From Rhizobium sp. NFR07 (GTDB lineage Bacteria > Pseudomonadota > Alphaproteobacteria > Rhizobiales > Rhizobiaceae): a stretch of 64,000 nucleotides of DNA. Position 1 is the first letter of the stretch; every line of letters starts with the position of its first letter. The stretch covers positions 60,086-124,085 of the forward strand of contig NZ_FOKM01000017.1 of the NCBI RefSeq assembly GCF_900111905.1, in the 5' to 3' direction. The translations under genes and the position numbers were made by a program. The notes beneath the pieces are model-generated. The model made no database searches, was not told the DNA's origin, and saw only the letters and a program-made list of their open reading frames with translations. Below are positions 43,794-53,706 of the stretch, in pieces.

Positions 43794-44375
43794 CTATTGC
43801 GTGGCGAGCAACAGCACAACGTAGGCCACGACCGTGAAGACAAGCCCTCGAAAAGCGAGGGACACGCATTTGTACTTCTGGCCCGCGATCAGCGCCAGGA
43901 CATCGGCGTTATCGAGATATTGGTGGAAGAGGTAGGAGACATCGCTCCGCTGCGCCGCTGTCTCGAAGAGGCTGCGGTGATGCGTCCACTTTCCCCAAAA
44001 CAACGACGTCGACTTGTCGATCTGGCGCGGCAGAACAACGCGGATGGCAAACAAAATAGAGAAAACGGACGCAACTGCCAGCATAGCTGAGAAGAAAATC
44101 TCTATCCAGTTGCCGTGTGTATATCTCGCCCAGTTGAAGACACCCCTACCCTCCGCTGAGGAGACCAAGAATGCCAGCATGAATGTAAATATGTAAGCAG
44201 CCTTCTGATCTGCAATTTTTATCTGGTCATAAAATACGTCGTTAATCTTGCGTATGTGATTTATATATTCTTCTGTGATCTCTCCTGTCGCCATTGGCAT
44301 GTCCAACATTTCGGTCGGCGCGCTATCAAAGTCACTCACGTAATTTTTCTCCAATGGCAAAAGCATAACCTTCAT
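43794..44375 (-). CDS. PycTM-like membrane effector (DUF5706 type)
   Basis: A 193-residue membrane protein. Blocks: IRKINDVFYDQIKIADQKAA (with the ADxKA signature), a membrane helix, a second helix ending FAIRVVLPR, then SLFWGKWTHHRS and a C-terminal soluble helix before a third membrane segment (residues about 172-192). This order is that of the Pycsar membrane effector PycTM, which disrupts the membrane when it binds a cyclic pyrimidine nucleotide. The family call is by pattern. The class III cyclase at 48174 is not adjacent; the neighbouring MNT-HEPN gene follows on the same strand. Confidence 0.6.
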   Translation of the reverse strand: MKVMLLPLEKNYVSDFDSAPTEMLDMPMATGEITEEYINHIRKINDVFYDQIKIADQKAAYIFTFMLAFLVSSAEGRGVFNWARYTHGNWIEIFFSAMLAVASVFSILFAIRVVLPRQIDKSTSLFWGKWTHHRSLFETAAQRSDVSYLFHQYLDNADVLALIAGQKYKCVSLAFRGLVFTVVAYVVLLLATQ

Positions 44376-44452
44376 ATAAGACTCTGGCTTCCAATCAATG
44401 CTCTTGCTAAAGCATCAACAAAACTAGTCAGGTTTGGGGACTGACGTCGGGG

Positions 44453-47400
44453 ATGCTGGGACTACGCAAATTAGTTTTTTGCGGCGCAACCGCGCTGCCA
44501 TTGATGATGGCCGCAGCTTTTCCTGCGATGGCCGAACCTGTGTTGCGGACCGGCGAGAGGGCCGGTGCCGTTATCGCGCGAAAAGCTGGCGAAGAAGTCC
44601 GTTTCATTGATGTGAGTGATTGGCGCTCAGTCGACCTGAAGCAGGATCTCTTGAGTGGAGACATCCTTCGCACAAACGCGGCTGGCCAATTAGCGATCGT
44701 TTTTTCCGACCGCACTCAGATCCGGCTTGGACGTAACTCGACGCTGGTCGTCAAACAAATCACGACGGGCACAAGCGCCGACACCGTTTTGCAATTGCAG
44801 AGCGGGACCATCTGGGCACGCGCCGAACGCGGAGGCTCTGGGGTTGAGGTACAGACCGCGGCCGCGGCTGCCGCGATCCGCGGCACTGACTGGACCATGA
44901 CCGTCAATGGTCCCAATACAGCACTTACTGTTCTGGAAGGTGTGGTCCAACTGAGCAATCCGCAGGGCAGCATCGAGGTAAGGCAAGGTGAAGGGGCCGC
45001 AGCGACGATCGGGCAAGCGCCGAGGAAAGTTGTTGTCGTCGATTCAGACGATCGCGAGCAGATGCTTTTCTATCTTCCGCCGCGCGAAGCGTTTCAGCGC
45101 ATGGCGCCCGCCGCTCAGCCACTGGCCGCCATCCGGCGCGATGCGGACCGGATCCTTTCAATCCCGCCGGATCGACGAAGTTCAGAGGATTTGCTTGCAC
45201 TTGCGGAAGCGCAGATGTCGCTGGAAAGCAGTGGCAGGGCGAGCGAGACACTTGCCTTGATCAACAGGGCAAGGCTCTCTGCTGGTCAGCAGGCGCGGGT
45301 TACCCTGATCGAGGCCGTTCTTGCTGCCGGAGAAAATCGCTTTTCAGATGCCGCAGGGCTTTTTGAGCAGGCCGAGCGCAAGCTTGACGGCGCAAGGCGT
45401 GCGATCGCCCTGTGGGGCGGCTATTACGCTCGCTCGCTTTCAGATCCGAGCCGTGTGGAGGCGCTTCCGCCGAGTAGCGGGGGGCCAGAGGCTGCATTTC
45501 TGCGTGCCTATGCGCTAGGCTTTCTCAAGGACTTAAACGCTTCAATCGATGCGTTGCGTGAAGCAGAGACACGTTTTCCGACTGATGCATCGCTCCCAGC
45601 CTACCGCGGATGGATTGCGCTCCTTCTCAACGATCGCGACCAGGCACTCGAGGCGATCAACCGCTCGCTGTCGCTCGACCCATCCGAGCCAACTGCGCTT
45701 GAGGCAAGGTCGCATTTTCGCGCCGGTTTCCAAGGCGACACCCAGGGAGCGATGGAGGACCTTCAGGCGGTCTTGAAAGTGACGCCGGGCAGCAGCAGCA
45801 CATGGAATGCGATTGGCGATCTTCAGTCGACCCAGGGCGCTGCGCGAGAAGCGGAAGCGGCGCTTAAAAAGGCGATAGAACTCGATCCTCAAAGCCCCGT
45901 TCCCCATGCCAATCTGGCGATTTTTTATCTGGACACCAACCGGATAAGCGAAGCCAAGCGCGAGATCGACGCAGCGTTGATAGCGGATCCGGCGCTCGAT
46001 CAGGTTCTGATTGCGCGCGGGCGCTACTATCTCCAGATCGGCGAGACCGACAAAGCGATCGACGATCTGCTTGCCGGGACAACCGCCAATCCAGCCGATG
46101 CGCAGGGCCAGATCGTCCTTAGCGCGGCCTACTATCAAAAGGGCGACCGCATTGCGGCAGAACAGGCGATCGACAACGCTGACAGGCTTGATGACAACGA
46201 CCCGGTCATTGCTGCATTGCGGACCTCTGTAGCAATCGAGGAATATGATTCCCACCGCGCGATCTTGCAGGCGCGCGAATATTTGCGGCGGGCCCGAGCC
46301 CGCGGCGGCGAATACAGTTCGCTCGGCGCCGATCAGCAGGCCGGATCGACGCTCAACAGCGCCTTCCGGTTTCAGGGGCTGAATGCCTGGGGCGAATATT
46401 ACAGCGATGCCGTATTCGACCCGTTTTCCGGTGCAGCCTATATCGACGAAGGCATCCGCGGTAGCAGCGCCCCCTTTGCCAACAGCTATTTCTACGGGGC
46501 CGACATCGTCAACAACGGGCCGAACGCAAATATCTTCTCGTCAACGCTGCAGGGACTGCTGCTCGAGCCAACGCTGATCTCGGCACCGTCGCGAGGCTTC
46601 AACATCCTGCAGCGTCCTTTCCTGGAAGTGGCAATTGGCGGCGGCGTCACCTCGGGGGATGGCGAGGCGGGCTATACGTTAGAGGCGGAGGTACAGGGCT
46701 ATTTCAACCTGCCAATGCCGACCAGCTACTACGCCAATATAGAATGGCAGAAAATGCCAGAAAGCCGACCGACGGAGGCGGTATCCAGTCTCGACACGGA
46801 GCTGGAGGCGCTCGGCGGAAATGCCTTCGTTGCCGCCAGCCCGACCTTTTATGACCACGTCGTCCTTTACTACAATGACAGCAAAAGCAATTTTGACAGT
46901 TCGGTCACGACCAGTGAATTTCCGCTTCTGTTCGGCATCCCTGTCGCTGGCACATTTCCTCTAGACCGCGAGCGGGAAGTGTCGGGCACCGCACGGAATG
47001 GGGGGATCGGCTGGAGCCATACATTCGGGGACCAGAACGTCCTGAACACGGCCCTGCTTTATAGCGGGGTTGAAAGTGACGACACGCAATATCTCGAGTT
47101 TGACGACGGCACGTCCCTTCCCGTCCTTCGCACGCGGGGCGAATTTCGGCGCGAAGCCTATATCGCGGGCGTCAGCCATGCGATCGGCGTCAACAACCTG
47201 ACCTGGCGCTATGGCATCGAGGGAGGCTGGCTCGACGATCGCCAGAGGCAGAGCGCAGAAAACCTCCTGCCGCCCTTCCTCGGTGGCGGCACCGTCACCA
47301 TCGACAGTTCCTCCGAACGTACAGCGGTCGGCCGGGCCTATGTCGATCTCCTGCATGAGATTACGCCGGAGCTTAAGGCGGAATACGCGCTCTTCGGCAG

Positions 47401-48142
47401 CTATGTCGACCGCGAAGACGACCGTCGCGCCCGCCTCGAGCCACGTGCGGGCATTGCCTGGACGCCGGCCGAGGGCCAGTGGCTGCGCGCGAGCTTCATG
47501 CGTTCCAGCATCGACATGAGTACACCGACGCTGTCCCCCGTCGCAGTCGTCGGGCTGCAGCCGAACCGCTTCGAGGTCGGATCGGGAGGTTATGCCGATA
47601 CCTACGCCCTCCGCTGGGATTCGGAATGGTCCGATATTCTTTTCACGGCCCTGGAATTCCAGCATCAGGAACTGAAGGATCCGCAAATTGCTGTTCCACT
47701 TGTCGCCGTTCCTTTCTCCACACCAAAAGGCCGGATCGACCGCGCGAGCCTGACAGCCAATCTTCTATTGGAACACGGTTTTGGCCTTTATTCCAGCATC
47801 GCCTACACGGAGTCCAAAGATGAGGGCCGTGGCACATCGACCGCCGGAGGCGCCCTGCCCTACCTGCCCGAATGGGCCGGCCAGCTGGCTGTCACATGGG
47901 TCAGTGAAGCGAATATCCGGGCGACGCTTGCCGCCAACTATATCGGCAGCCGTGATAGCCAGCGTGGCGTGACACTCGACGACTACTGGACGCTCGATGC
48001 CAACCTGACCTGGGAGCCGTTCGACAAACGTTTCGAGGTGGAACTCGAAGCTCGCAATCTGCTCGATCGGGATTTCGACGTCGATGTCGCCACACCCGGC
48101 TGGGGGCGCTCCTTCAAAGGCACAGTGAAGGTCCGGTTTTGA
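44453..48142 (+). CDS. FecR-TPR-beta-barrel outer-membrane protein
   Basis: A 1229-residue exported protein. Signal peptide 1-27 (ending AFPAMA), a FecR domain at residues about 35-195 (RTNAAGQLAIVFSDRTQIRL, SGTIWARAERGG, VQTAAAAAAIRGTDWTM), a TPR array at about 250-600 (AAREAEAALKKAIELDPQSP is one repeat), and a C-terminal region of about 590 residues ending in GTVKVRF, as in outer-membrane beta-barrels. The gene is followed after 31 bases by a CHASE2 cyclase, a pairing seen in other proteobacteria. Possibly a surface sensor or channel tied to cyclic-nucleotide signalling; ligand unknown. Confidence 0.8.
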   Translation: MLGLRKLVFCGATALPLMMAAAFPAMAEPVLRTGERAGAVIARKAGEEVRFIDVSDWRSVDLKQDLLSGDILRTNAAGQLAIVFSDRTQIRLGRNSTLVVKQITTGTSADTVLQLQSGTIWARAERGGSGVEVQTAAAAAAIRGTDWTMTVNGPNTALTVLEGVVQLSNPQGSIEVRQGEGAAATIGQAPRKVVVVDSDDREQMLFYLPPREAFQRMAPAAQPLAAIRRDADRILSIPPDRRSSEDLLALAEAQMSLESSGRASETLALINRARLSAGQQARVTLIEAVLAAGENRFSDAAGLFEQAERKLDGARRAIALWGGYYARSLSDPSRVEALPPSSGGPEAAFLRAYALGFLKDLNASIDALREAETRFPTDASLPAYRGWIALLLNDRDQALEAINRSLSLDPSEPTALEARSHFRAGFQGDTQGAMEDLQAVLKVTPGSSSTWNAIGDLQSTQGAAREAEAALKKAIELDPQSPVPHANLAIFYLDTNRISEAKREIDAALIADPALDQVLIARGRYYLQIGETDKAIDDLLAGTTANPADAQGQIVLSAAYYQKGDRIAAEQAIDNADRLDDNDPVIAALRTSVAIEEYDSHRAILQAREYLRRARARGGEYSSLGADQQAGSTLNSAFRFQGLNAWGEYYSDAVFDPFSGAAYIDEGIRGSSAPFANSYFYGADIVNNGPNANIFSSTLQGLLLEPTLISAPSRGFNILQRPFLEVAIGGGVTSGDGEAGYTLEAEVQGYFNLPMPTSYYANIEWQKMPESRPTEAVSSLDTELEALGGNAFVAASPTFYDHVVLYYNDSKSNFDSSVTTSEFPLLFGIPVAGTFPLDREREVSGTARNGGIGWSHTFGDQNVLNTALLYSGVESDDTQYLEFDDGTSLPVLRTRGEFRREAYIAGVSHAIGVNNLTWRYGIEGGWLDDRQRQSAENLLPPFLGGGTVTIDSSSERTAVGRAYVDLLHEITPELKAEYALFGSYVDREDDRRARLEPRAGIAWTPAEGQWLRASFMRSSIDMSTPTLSPVAVVGLQPNRFEVGSGGYADTYALRWDSEWSDILFTALEFQHQELKDPQIAVPLVAVPFSTPKGRIDRASLTANLLLEHGFGLYSSIAYTESKDEGRGTSTAGGALPYLPEWAGQLAVTWVSEANIRATLAANYIGSRDSQRGVTLDDYWTLDANLTWEPFDKRFEVELEARNLLDRDFDVDVATPGWGRSFKGTVKVRF

Positions 48143-48173
48143 TGAGCCATCCGTCGATGAAAGTGTTTCTTTG

Positions 48174-49982
48174 ATGCTCGCACGTCCCGAGCTCGCTCCG
48201 AAGGTGCACCGTCTTGCAGCCTCGCGTGCTTTGCAGGTGACGATACTGGCCATCGTCGTTGTCGCTGCAGTGGCGTTGATCGCTCGCCTACCTGCGTGGC
48301 CGCTTGTTGACGCCCGGGTTTTTGACTACGTTTCAACGATCGGTGCACCGGCGGCACCCGACGGCGGACCGGTGATCGTCGCGATCGATGAGCCCTCCTT
48401 TTCCGAAATCCAGACGCAATGGCCATGGCCACGCAGCATCCATGCCAGGTTGATCGAGGCCCTGCGCGCAGCCGGAGCCAAGGTGATCGGCATGGATATC
48501 ATTTTTGCCGAGCCATCGTTGTCCGCCGAGGATGCTACGCTTACGGCAGCACTGGGGCCCGATGTCGTGCTTGCGGGTGATGAAACACTGGTTACCTCGC
48601 CGCAGGCAGACCAGTTCGTGCGTGTGCTTCCGATGCAGATGTTTTCAGACGCATTGGCACTGTCGGGCATCGCCTCGGTCGCGCTCGACCGCGATGGCGT
48701 GCTGCGCCGCATGCCGGCCTATGACGACGGCTTTGCCGCAATGATTGCCATTGCCGCAGGGCTGGAGGTAAACCCTCCACCCGAATGGGCGCTGATCCAG
48801 ACCTACGGACCGACACGAACCTATCCGACCGTCTCCTACTACCAAGCCCTGGACCCGGATCAGTTCCTGCCGCCCGGATTCTTCAAGGACCGTGTCGTCA
48901 TCGTCGGCCTTAGCCTGCAGAATGCGGCCTCGGTGGAAAGCGGCGGCGCCGATGCCTTTGCCACGTCCTATACGGTCCATACGGGCAAGCTGGTCGCGGG
49001 CGCAGAAATCCAGGCGACGATCTTCGACAACATCCGCCAGGACGCCTACGTGTCGGAGGTAAGGACCTCTATGGGTCAGCTGTTTCTGCTCGCCGCGGCG
49101 ATCCTTGCCGCATTGACAGTCTACAGGCGGACTGGGTGGCAGACGGTAGCGATAAGCGCTTTCGCAGTCGTCCTGATGTTTGCCGCAGCCTATCTTGCGG
49201 TACGCTTTGGTCGGGTCTTCGGGTCGCCCGTCGCCCCCGCCCTTGCCCTTATTGGCATTGCTGCCAGCCAGTCCGGCATCGACTACGCGCAGGAGCGCAG
49301 AAGCCGCCGGCAGATCACCCGGGCGTTTTCGCAATACCTATCCCCTGCCCTGGTGGAGCAGCTTGCGCGCGACCCTTCAAAGCTGAAACTCGGCGGCGAG
49401 AAGCGCGAACTTTCAATCCTGTTTTGCGACGTGCGCGGCTTCACCACCATTTCAGAACAACTGAAGGATGACCCGCAACAGCTCACGACGTTGATCAACC
49501 GGTTACTGACGCCACTTTCCGACATTGTGCTCGCGCACGGTGGCACGATCGACAAATATATAGGCGACTGCCTGATGGCCTTTTGGAATGCGCCTCTGGA
49601 TGATCCAGACCACGCAAGGCACGCTGTGGCAGCGGCTATTGCCATGCTTGGTTCGATGGATCGGCTGAATGAGGAGCTGTTGAGCGAGGCCGAGGCAGAG
49701 GGCCGCGTGTACTATCCATTGCATATCGGGATCGGCATTAACACCGGAGAATGCGTCGTTGGAAACATGGGCTCGACCACCCGGTTCGACTATTCGGCGC
49801 TCGGCGACAGCGTCAACCTCGCTGCCCGCCTGGAGGGTGCATCAAAAAATTATGGAGTCTCGATGCTGATCGGCGAAAATACTGCGGCCAGGGTTGCCGG
49901 CAGTTTCTCGCTTGTGGAACTGGACCGCATCTTGGTCAAGGGAAAAACCGAAGAGGTCAGAGTCTACGCAGTACGACCATGA
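48174..49982 (+). CDS. CHASE2-domain adenylate/guanylate cyclase
   Basis: A 602-residue membrane-bound class III cyclase. One helix at about 20-40, an extracytoplasmic CHASE2 sensor at about 45-300 (VIVAIDEPSFSEIQTQWPWP and VIGMDIIFAEPS are signature blocks), three helices at about 303-370, and a catalytic domain at about 395-560: LSILFCDVRGFTTISEQLKD (first metal Asp), GGTIDKYIGDCLMAFWNAP (Lys and second Asp), and FDYSALGDSVNLAARLEG. The residues fit a catalytically competent cyclase, probably adenylate. Likely in one operon with the FecR-type gene. Confidence 0.9.
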   Translation: MLARPELAPKVHRLAASRALQVTILAIVVVAAVALIARLPAWPLVDARVFDYVSTIGAPAAPDGGPVIVAIDEPSFSEIQTQWPWPRSIHARLIEALRAAGAKVIGMDIIFAEPSLSAEDATLTAALGPDVVLAGDETLVTSPQADQFVRVLPMQMFSDALALSGIASVALDRDGVLRRMPAYDDGFAAMIAIAAGLEVNPPPEWALIQTYGPTRTYPTVSYYQALDPDQFLPPGFFKDRVVIVGLSLQNAASVESGGADAFATSYTVHTGKLVAGAEIQATIFDNIRQDAYVSEVRTSMGQLFLLAAAILAALTVYRRTGWQTVAISAFAVVLMFAAAYLAVRFGRVFGSPVAPALALIGIAASQSGIDYAQERRSRRQITRAFSQYLSPALVEQLARDPSKLKLGGEKRELSILFCDVRGFTTISEQLKDDPQQLTTLINRLLTPLSDIVLAHGGTIDKYIGDCLMAFWNAPLDDPDHARHAVAAAIAMLGSMDRLNEELLSEAEAEGRVYYPLHIGIGINTGECVVGNMGSTTRFDYSALGDSVNLAARLEGASKNYGVSMLIGENTAARVAGSFSLVELDRILVKGKTEEVRVYAVRP

Positions 49983-50427
49983 CCACCCGGTCGAAGAGGG
50001 GATGCTTCCCGTTCAGAACGACATCTCATAGGTCGAACCAGGTTTTCCGAGCTACTGACTGACTGAGCTCAGGCAATGGCCACGTGCACCGGGCTGATCC
50101 GCACCCACGGGCCCGCCTGATCAGAAAAGTTCCGGAAGCCCCTTGAACACGAACTTGGGCGGCGAACGCGTCAGCCGCGGTTTCATCAAAGAAATGACCG
50201 TCCTGATGTGCAAGTAATCCCCTCCGCCACAGGGCGCGGTATCCAAATCACTGAATGTTATCTTGGGATGATTCCGCCGCCCCGCCTGAGTCGTATGTCC
50301 GACCCAGAATGCGGACAATCGCATCCGAGGGTTCTCCAAAACCTAGCTGCGACCTCGTCGCCCTACGCCCTCGAACAAAAAGGCAGCGGCGGAGTTCTTA
50401 CACTGCCAAGCAACGGAGGCCGCCGCC

Positions 50428-51384
50428 ATGACATCTTCATTCACCGCCGCAAAACAGCGCGAGATCCAGGAGCAAGTCGCTGAGGCCGACGAGCAGGAGC
50501 GGGCACCGAAGGAAGGCGCGATGCAGGCCGGCGCACGCCTCTATCCAGAACCACCGTTCCCACAGCAGCATCAGGACAAACCCGGAGATGAAGATGCCCT
50601 TTCCCCGCCCACCTACTACGATGCGCCATACTACATTGGCTCGGGGAAGCTTCAGGACAAGGTCGCTCTGATCACTGGCGGCGACTCCGGCATCGGGAGG
50701 TCTGTCGCCGTGCTCTTCGCTCGCGAAGGCGCGGACGTCGCGATAGTTCATCTCGATGAGGAGGATGATGCCGCTGCAACCGTGGAAGCGGTCAAAAGAG
50801 AGGGTCGTCGCTGCTGGGCTATCAAAGGCGACGTTAAAGATTCCAACTTTTGCCGACAGGCCGTCGCAAGCACGGTCTATCAGTTCGGGAAACTCGATAT
50901 CCTGGTCAATAATTCCGCATTCCAGGTCCACACGCATGACATCGTCGACCTCACCGAGGACCATTTCGACGAGACGCTCAAGACCAACCTGTATGGATAC
51001 TTTCATATGGCTCGTGCGGCTGTCCCCCATTTGAAAAACGGTTCGGCGATCATCAACACAGGTTCGGTCACTGGCTTTGATGGCGAAAAGTCGCTGCTGG
51101 ACTACTCGATGACCAAGGGTGGTATTCATGCTTTCACGAAATCCCTCGCCTCCCAGCTGATACCGAAAGGCATAAGGGTGAATTGCGTCGCACCTGGCCC
51201 GGTCTGGAGCCCGCTCAACCCAAGCGACAAAGACGCTGAAGAGGTTGCACAATTTGGCTCCGGTGTCCCGATGAAGCGCCCCGCACAGCCTGAGGAGATC
51301 GCACCAGCTTACGTCTTCCTCGCCTCGCCGCACTGCTCAAGCTTTATCACCGGCGAAATCCTGCCGATCGTAGGCGGATATTGA
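50428..51384 (+). CDS. General-stress short-chain dehydrogenase/reductase
   Basis: A 318-residue SDR of the extended-N-terminus stress subfamily (YhdF/YdaD-like). Residues about 1-70 are a hydrophilic lead ending YYIGSGKLQDKVALITGGD; the cofactor loop is TGGDSGIGRSVAV, the active site has NNSAFQ, the Ser in NTGSVTGFDG and YSMTKGGIHAFTK (Tyr-xxx-Lys), then CVAPGPVWSPLNPSD. Members are induced by stress; substrate unknown. ATG after GGAGG-like sequence at 50417-50422. No GGAAC promoter was seen just upstream. Confidence 0.85.
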   Translation: MTSSFTAAKQREIQEQVAEADEQERAPKEGAMQAGARLYPEPPFPQQHQDKPGDEDALSPPTYYDAPYYIGSGKLQDKVALITGGDSGIGRSVAVLFAREGADVAIVHLDEEDDAAATVEAVKREGRRCWAIKGDVKDSNFCRQAVASTVYQFGKLDILVNNSAFQVHTHDIVDLTEDHFDETLKTNLYGYFHMARAAVPHLKNGSAIINTGSVTGFDGEKSLLDYSMTKGGIHAFTKSLASQLIPKGIRVNCVAPGPVWSPLNPSDKDAEEVAQFGSGVPMKRPAQPEEIAPAYVFLASPHCSSFITGEILPIVGGY

Positions 51385-51920
51385 ACGGGGCAAGATCATG
51401 AAAATTCGAAACGGAAGCTGACGATGCGCGAACGTCCAGTTCACCCTCACCGGTGAACATGATCGCGTGGGCATTTCCCACTGCACCGACTGCCGACAAG
51501 AAAGCGGATCAGCTGTTACAGATTTGCGTTTGGGCAGCGAGCAGCTTCAAGCCACCCGGTGAGATTGATGTTTACGAAGGTCAACGCTTGCCGCAAATGC
51601 GGCTCAATTGGTCACGGCGGATGACAGTGAGGCAGAGATCAAGCGTGGGAGCGTCAAATTCTCCTGTCGGCTCGAAACCCTCTTACGAACTGTGCGTGAA
51701 CATCGAGAGCCTTTGCTAATGTCCGGTTGAGGGAGCTGACCAGTATGAACAGGATAGGAACCTAAGGATCGCATCTGAACTGCTAGAGAAGCCAACATGG
51801 TGAAATCTGACGATAAGGGCGGATAGCTACAATCAGCATTGTCGGCTTGGTCATAAACCGTACGATTGGGTTGCCGCTTTGGATCATAACGCTATGTCCC
51901 TGCTGTACTCGGAGGCATGA
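51385..51920. other. No gene recognised
   Basis: A frame at 51453-51719 has no domain or ribosome binding site and is not called. The rest is intergenic. Confidence 0.35.
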
Positions 51921-52079
51921 ATGACCCAAGATAAGCCAATGACGACCATCGAAAGGCGCCGGGCGCAATTCGAAGAGACTTCCCGGTTTGCCATGGAAAA
52001 TGAAGAGAAGCGTGTCGAAGCGGCTCGGGCGAAAACCGAGCGACTGAAAGCAATGCGTGAGCAGGCTGCCGGTCGGTAA
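51921..52079 (+). CDS. Small hypothetical protein
   Basis: A 52-residue highly charged helical protein, MTQDKPMTTIERRRAQFEET at its start, rich in Arg and Glu, possibly a coiled coil. GGAGG lies five bases before the ATG. It is shorter than the usual annotation limit. No family recognised. Confidence 0.5.
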   Translation: MTQDKPMTTIERRRAQFEETSRFAMENEEKRVEAARAKTERLKAMREQAAGR

Positions 52080-52749
52080 GACCACCCTCGCTCAAAGTCT
52101 CTGGCCATGCAGCCAAAAAAATGTGAGGGACGAAACTGAACCTTCCCGACGTTGGTGCGGATCTGTAGCCGGTCGCAGTATGTTCGGCGACTGTCGAGTA
52201 TCGTCAGGCAATTCACCACTCCTTCCAACAGCCGTCAGTTTCCCTGCTGGGCGGCGTCTGGGCAGGATTTTCTCGTTCGTCCCGTCGGTGACAGTCTGAT
52301 ACAGCCTAACTGTTTCAGCTGGCGCTAAAGTCAGAATCATGGTTGTATTGCTTGCCGGTACAACCGTCCCCTCCGACCGGTGCAGTGAAAACCCCTGCTG
52401 TCCTCCTACGGCGGCAGGGGCTCTACCGTTCAAAGATATGATCATAGAGGCTCGAGCAATTGACGAGTCGGACATCGTTAGCCGCCGTCCTTAGAGAGGC
52501 GAAAGACGCTTGACGATTTCGTGCTGATCATCCCCAGCGATCAGTACGCCGTCCAATCTTAACGCTTTTGCTCTTCGTGGCGCCGATCCCGCCAAGCTTA
52601 TCGATGATAGCGCCGTTGCTCGCCCGGTTCCCTTTCGCGCATCTCGTCACGGTGTCAATCTAGATGCGGTACATGGGTACTTGCTAAATCTCGCACCTAT
52701 GCGTGCTCGTCAATCAAGGTTAGCATCCAGGTAAGCGGGGGCTGGTGAA
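52080..52749. other. No gene recognised; one hairpin
   Basis: A hairpin (CCCCTGC at 52392-52398 pairing with GCAGGGG at 52414-52420, extendable by wobble pairs) is followed by TTTTC on the minus strand. No gene is supported around it. Otherwise only short frames. Confidence 0.35.
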
Positions 52750-52968
52750 ATGAATTTCTCGACGCACGTGGCGCATGAGGCGCTCGAACCCAAAGATTTG
52801 GCGCTGTTGCGCGCTGTACTGGCTGAGATATGTCACGAACAGCGTATCGACCTTAACACGAGGACCGCTCAGGCGGTGGCGCACGATCTTATCAACCTAT
52901 GGCTATCTGGATTTCGGACCGCGGACGAGCTTAAAGCGATGCTTGCAGCGATGCCTCTCGCAAGCTAA
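52750..52968 (+). CDS. Hypothetical protein
   Basis: A 72-residue helical protein (MNFSTHVAHEALEPKDLALL at the start, LNTRTAQAVAHDLINLWLSG inside). Similar small proteins occur in rhizobia, without a named domain. A G-rich site precedes the ATG and a good terminator lies 40 bases after the stop, so it is a monocistronic unit. Confidence 0.6.
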   Translation: MNFSTHVAHEALEPKDLALLRAVLAEICHEQRIDLNTRTAQAVAHDLINLWLSGFRTADELKAMLAAMPLAS

Positions 52969-53008
52969 ATCGATCCGATCATTTATTAGATGTGGCGTTC
53001 CCCGACTA

Positions 53009-53039
53009 AACCCGACTTCGAAGAGTTGGGTTCTTTTTT
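53009..53039 (+). terminator. Rho-independent terminator
   Basis: AACCCGACT (53009-53017) pairs with AGTTGGGTT (53024-53032) over nine pairs with one G-T wobble, loop TCGAAG, followed by CTTTTTT. Confidence 0.75.
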
Positions 53040-53421
53040 AAAAGGATATTGGAAATAATAGACGATCGCCACCATCGCGGGAACATACACAGAATATAAC
53101 GTGGATATCCGCCGAACAAGCACGACTGTTTTGGAAATGCTCGATACGCATCAGCAGCAAGTGGCAGCATTTTTCAGGCACTTAACTGCCGCCTCCGACA
53201 GGAATAACCGCCAAGCTTTCGCGCCCTTCTTCCGGACGAATTCAATGGCAGCCTCACTCCCTCACGTCCTACGCTGACATTGCAATTATCTTGCGCTGAG
53301 TGCGGGTTGCAAACCGTCGGCGAACGCTCGTCGGGCGTGATCGCGATGCGCGCCCGCCGGCTGCCGATGGTCACGATTCAAAGTGGTGTTCCGTCCGGCT
53401 GACGCCGTTACAGCAAGAGAT
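53040..53421. other. No gene recognised; duplicated segment
   Basis: Part of this stretch (about 53215-53320) resembles 60285-60390, both with CCCTTCTTCC, AATTC.A.TGCAG and GCGCTGA blocks. The minus-strand frames spell (A)(M/I)EFV.KKG in both. Origin unknown. Confidence 0.4.
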
Positions 53422-53706
53422 CTACGGACCTTCTGTGCCTCTAACCGTTCGAGATGGGCTTGCTTCGCCGGTCGTAATCTCGACGTCGGGAGAGGCGTGG
53501 GTAGAGTTCATCAGGTCATTGGACCGGCGGTCATCATCCCTATCGTCCTCATCGATCAGATCCTGTAACGTTTCGTGCTCGTCTTCACCCATGAACTCAT
53601 CCGTCGCCTGCGCGTAATGACGGTCGGCGGCGCCGTCTGGACGCCCCTCGTTCTCCCAAATCTCGTACGCCCGCTGACGGATCTGCTCGTTTTTATCGGT
53701 AGCCAT
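53422..53706 (-). CDS. DUF2934 protein
   Basis: A 94-residue acidic protein. The N-terminal DUF2934 motif is clear: MATDKNEQIRQRAYEIWENE followed by GRPDGAADRHYAQATDEF. The C-terminal half is Asp-rich and low in complexity. Start at 53706 with GGAGGAG three to eight bases upstream. The family is small, common in rhizobia and of unknown function. A poor GGAAC site (53755-53759, minus strand) lies upstream. Confidence 0.85.
   Translation of the reverse strand: MATDKNEQIRQRAYEIWENEGRPDGAADRHYAQATDEFMGEDEHETLQDLIDEDDRDDDRRSNDLMNSTHASPDVEITTGEASPSRTVRGTEGP

Noticed and set aside
45542..46255. Minus-strand frame of 237 residues inside the FecR-type gene
   Set aside because: Shadow frame of a GC-rich coding region without motifs.
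43794..49982. A complete Pycsar system using the CHASE2 cyclase
   Set aside because: Pycsar cyclases are soluble and adjacent to the effector; this cyclase is membrane-bound, 3.8 kb away and divergent. Kept only as a speculative remark.
50437..51333. Minus-strand frame of 298 residues
   Set aside because: It is the exact antisense of the SDR gene and has no domain.
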